The translations under genes and the position numbers were made by a program. Shown here piece by piece: positions 6,835 through 7,129 of a stretch of 7,129 nucleotides of DNA. The DNA comes from Cellvibrionales bacterium. GTDB lineage: Bacteria > Pseudomonadota > Gammaproteobacteria > Pseudomonadales > UBA7434. Position 1 is the first letter of the stretch. Each line of letters starts with the position of its first letter. The stretch is taken from assembly GCA_018668095.1 (NCBI GenBank), contig JABIQF010000269.1, forward strand, positions 1-7,129. The letters run 5' to 3'. The notes under the pieces are model-generated. The model worked only from the letters and a program-made list of their open reading frames with translations, searched no databases and was not told where the DNA came from.

Positions 6835-6935
6835 AAGCGGCATAGTGAATTTTGAGGCCTGAGCTTGAAGGAGTGATCCGACTTTTGATATCAACTTCGC
6901 TAGAAGTGGTAAAAATACTCAGGAAGGTAATTATT

Positions 6936-6970
6936 ATCTAAATGCAAATGATAATGACTTGCATTTAGAT
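6936..6970. promoter_or_regulatory. Putative Fur box (12-bp-arm inverted repeat)
   Basis: ATCTAAATGCAA (6936-6947) and TTGCATTTAGAT (6959-6970) are perfect reverse complements around an 11-nt centre, ATGATAATGAC. Against the 7-1-7 Fur pattern TGATAAT-n-ATTATCA, the site at 6949-6963 matches 11 of 14 positions, and an overlapping register 6 nt to the left (6943-6957) matches 10 of 14, as in tandem Fur sites. The element covers the -35 of the rightward promoter, the classical position for iron-dependent repression. The inverted repeat is certain; assignment to Fur is inference. Confidence 0.5.
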
Positions 6971-6987
6971 TTGTATCTCTTTAATAT
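6959..6987 (+). promoter_or_regulatory. Sigma-70-type promoter, rightward
   Basis: TTGCAT (6959-6964) and TAATAT (6982-6987) are separated by exactly 17 nt, the optimum for the housekeeping sigma factor. Each box matches consensus at four positions. Transcription would start near 6994 and give a leader of about 90 nt before the ATG at 7087. The -35 is part of the right arm of the Fur-like inverted repeat, so repressor binding would block polymerase. Confidence 0.45.
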
Positions 6988-7025
6988 TCTGTTTCCCTAA
7001 ATGATTCAAGGAAGTCTTTAGCTTT

Positions 7026-7047
7026 AGGCCTATCAATTGATAGACCT
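7026..7047. repeat. 22-bp near-perfect palindrome
   Basis: The core CTATCAATTGATAG (7030-7043) is a perfect 14-bp palindrome, and AGG/CCT flanks extend it to 22 bp with one mismatched pair (C7029/A7044), so 10 of 11 pairs match. It lies about 35 nt after the predicted transcription start and 39 nt before the ATG at 7087. It has no loop, so it resembles a binding site for a dimeric DNA-binding protein more than an RNA hairpin. No T-tract follows. Confidence 0.7.
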
Positions 7048-7086
7048 GTTAACTATTTGGCTTATAGGTAGAGAGTCTCAAGGTTT

Positions 7087-7129
7087 ATGAGTCGTCTGAT
7101 TTTTAGCATATATCGAGATACAGGCGGAC
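7087..7129 (+). CDS. Possible start of a gene truncated by the right edge
   Basis: ATG at 7087 opens a frame (MSRLIFSIYRDTGG) that stays open to the end of the window; the preceding in-frame stop is TAG at 7069-7071. AAGG (7080-7083) is only 3 nt from the ATG and GAGAG (7071-7075) is 11 nt away, so the ribosome-binding site is poor. Fourteen codons are too few to recognise a family, and no signal peptide is evident in them. Position downstream of the Fur-like promoter would suit an iron-related gene, but that is inference. It could be a chance frame. Confidence 0.3.
   Translation, partial: MSRLIFSIYRDTGG

Larger units (their letters stand above)
6696..7086. other. Long intergenic region right of lipA, no complete gene
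   Basis: No protein-coding frame with credible start and family marks is visible in these 391 nt. Reading left to right it holds a strong AAGGAG-type sequence (6758-6762) not followed by a usual start codon, a terminator-like hairpin (6797-6834), and a small palindrome TTGATATCAA (6885-6894). It continues with ACTTC-GCTA-GAAGT (6894-6907), a Fur-like inverted repeat with an overlapping promoter (6936-6987), and a 22-bp near-palindrome (7026-7047). A lipA promoter must lie here on the minus strand, but I could not identify one with confidence; GTGACA (plus 6784-6789) is a possible -35 without a good -10. Confidence 0.7.

Noticed and set aside
6739..6850. Small ORF after the AAGGAG sequence near 6758
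   Set aside because: The only nearby starts would be ATT or ATA; the ATT frame stops after three codons and the ATA frame has no usual start codon at its 5' end.
6873..6905. TGATCC followed by TAGAAG as an ECF-sigma (ChrR/RpoE-type) promoter
   Set aside because: The spacing (about 21 nt) and the -10 do not fit the remembered consensus well enough, and no matching gene follows.

Overview
The window is a 7.1 kb piece of an AT-rich bacterial chromosome, most likely from a marine-type gammaproteobacterium. This rests on gene content: an FAD oxidoreductase, a DUF1365 protein and a CFA-type methyltransferase next to a photolyase is an arrangement I know from Vibrio, Shewanella, Pseudomonas and their relatives. 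The proteins also look gammaproteobacterial, with one exception, LipA. I cannot name the species.

Five tightly packed genes read rightward from 1 to 5589. They are the 3' part of an FAD-dependent amine-oxidase-like protein (cut by the left edge), a DUF1365 protein, a SAM-dependent cyclopropane-fatty-acid-synthase-type methyltransferase, a class I CPD photolyase and uracil-DNA glycosylase. The first three form a lipid-modification module. In related bacteria the same block, with a photolyase, is often controlled by a ChrR/RpoE-type anti-sigma/ECF-sigma pair that responds to singlet oxygen and light; no such regulator lies in this window. Photolyase and Ung add repair of UV dimers and of uracil in DNA, so the stretch reads as membrane remodelling plus DNA repair for a light-exposed, oxidatively stressed cell.

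Convergent to these, on the minus strand (5631-6695), is lipA, encoding lipoyl synthase. It has all the cysteines needed for both iron-sulfur clusters. Its central region resembles mitochondrial LIAS more than E. coli LipA, and two normally constant positions are changed.

The last ~430 bases hold no complete gene but are rich in structure. There is a terminator-like hairpin with a competing alternative fold and a six-codon mini-ORF. Further right is a 12-bp-arm inverted repeat resembling a Fur box that overlaps the -35 of a good sigma-70-type promoter, then a near-perfect 22-bp palindrome, then the first 14 codons of a possible gene running off the right edge. The most interesting items are this putative iron-regulated promoter, the altered bicarbonate-site residues of the CFA-family enzyme, and the unusual LipA. 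No mobile element, CRISPR array, tRNA or rRNA was seen.
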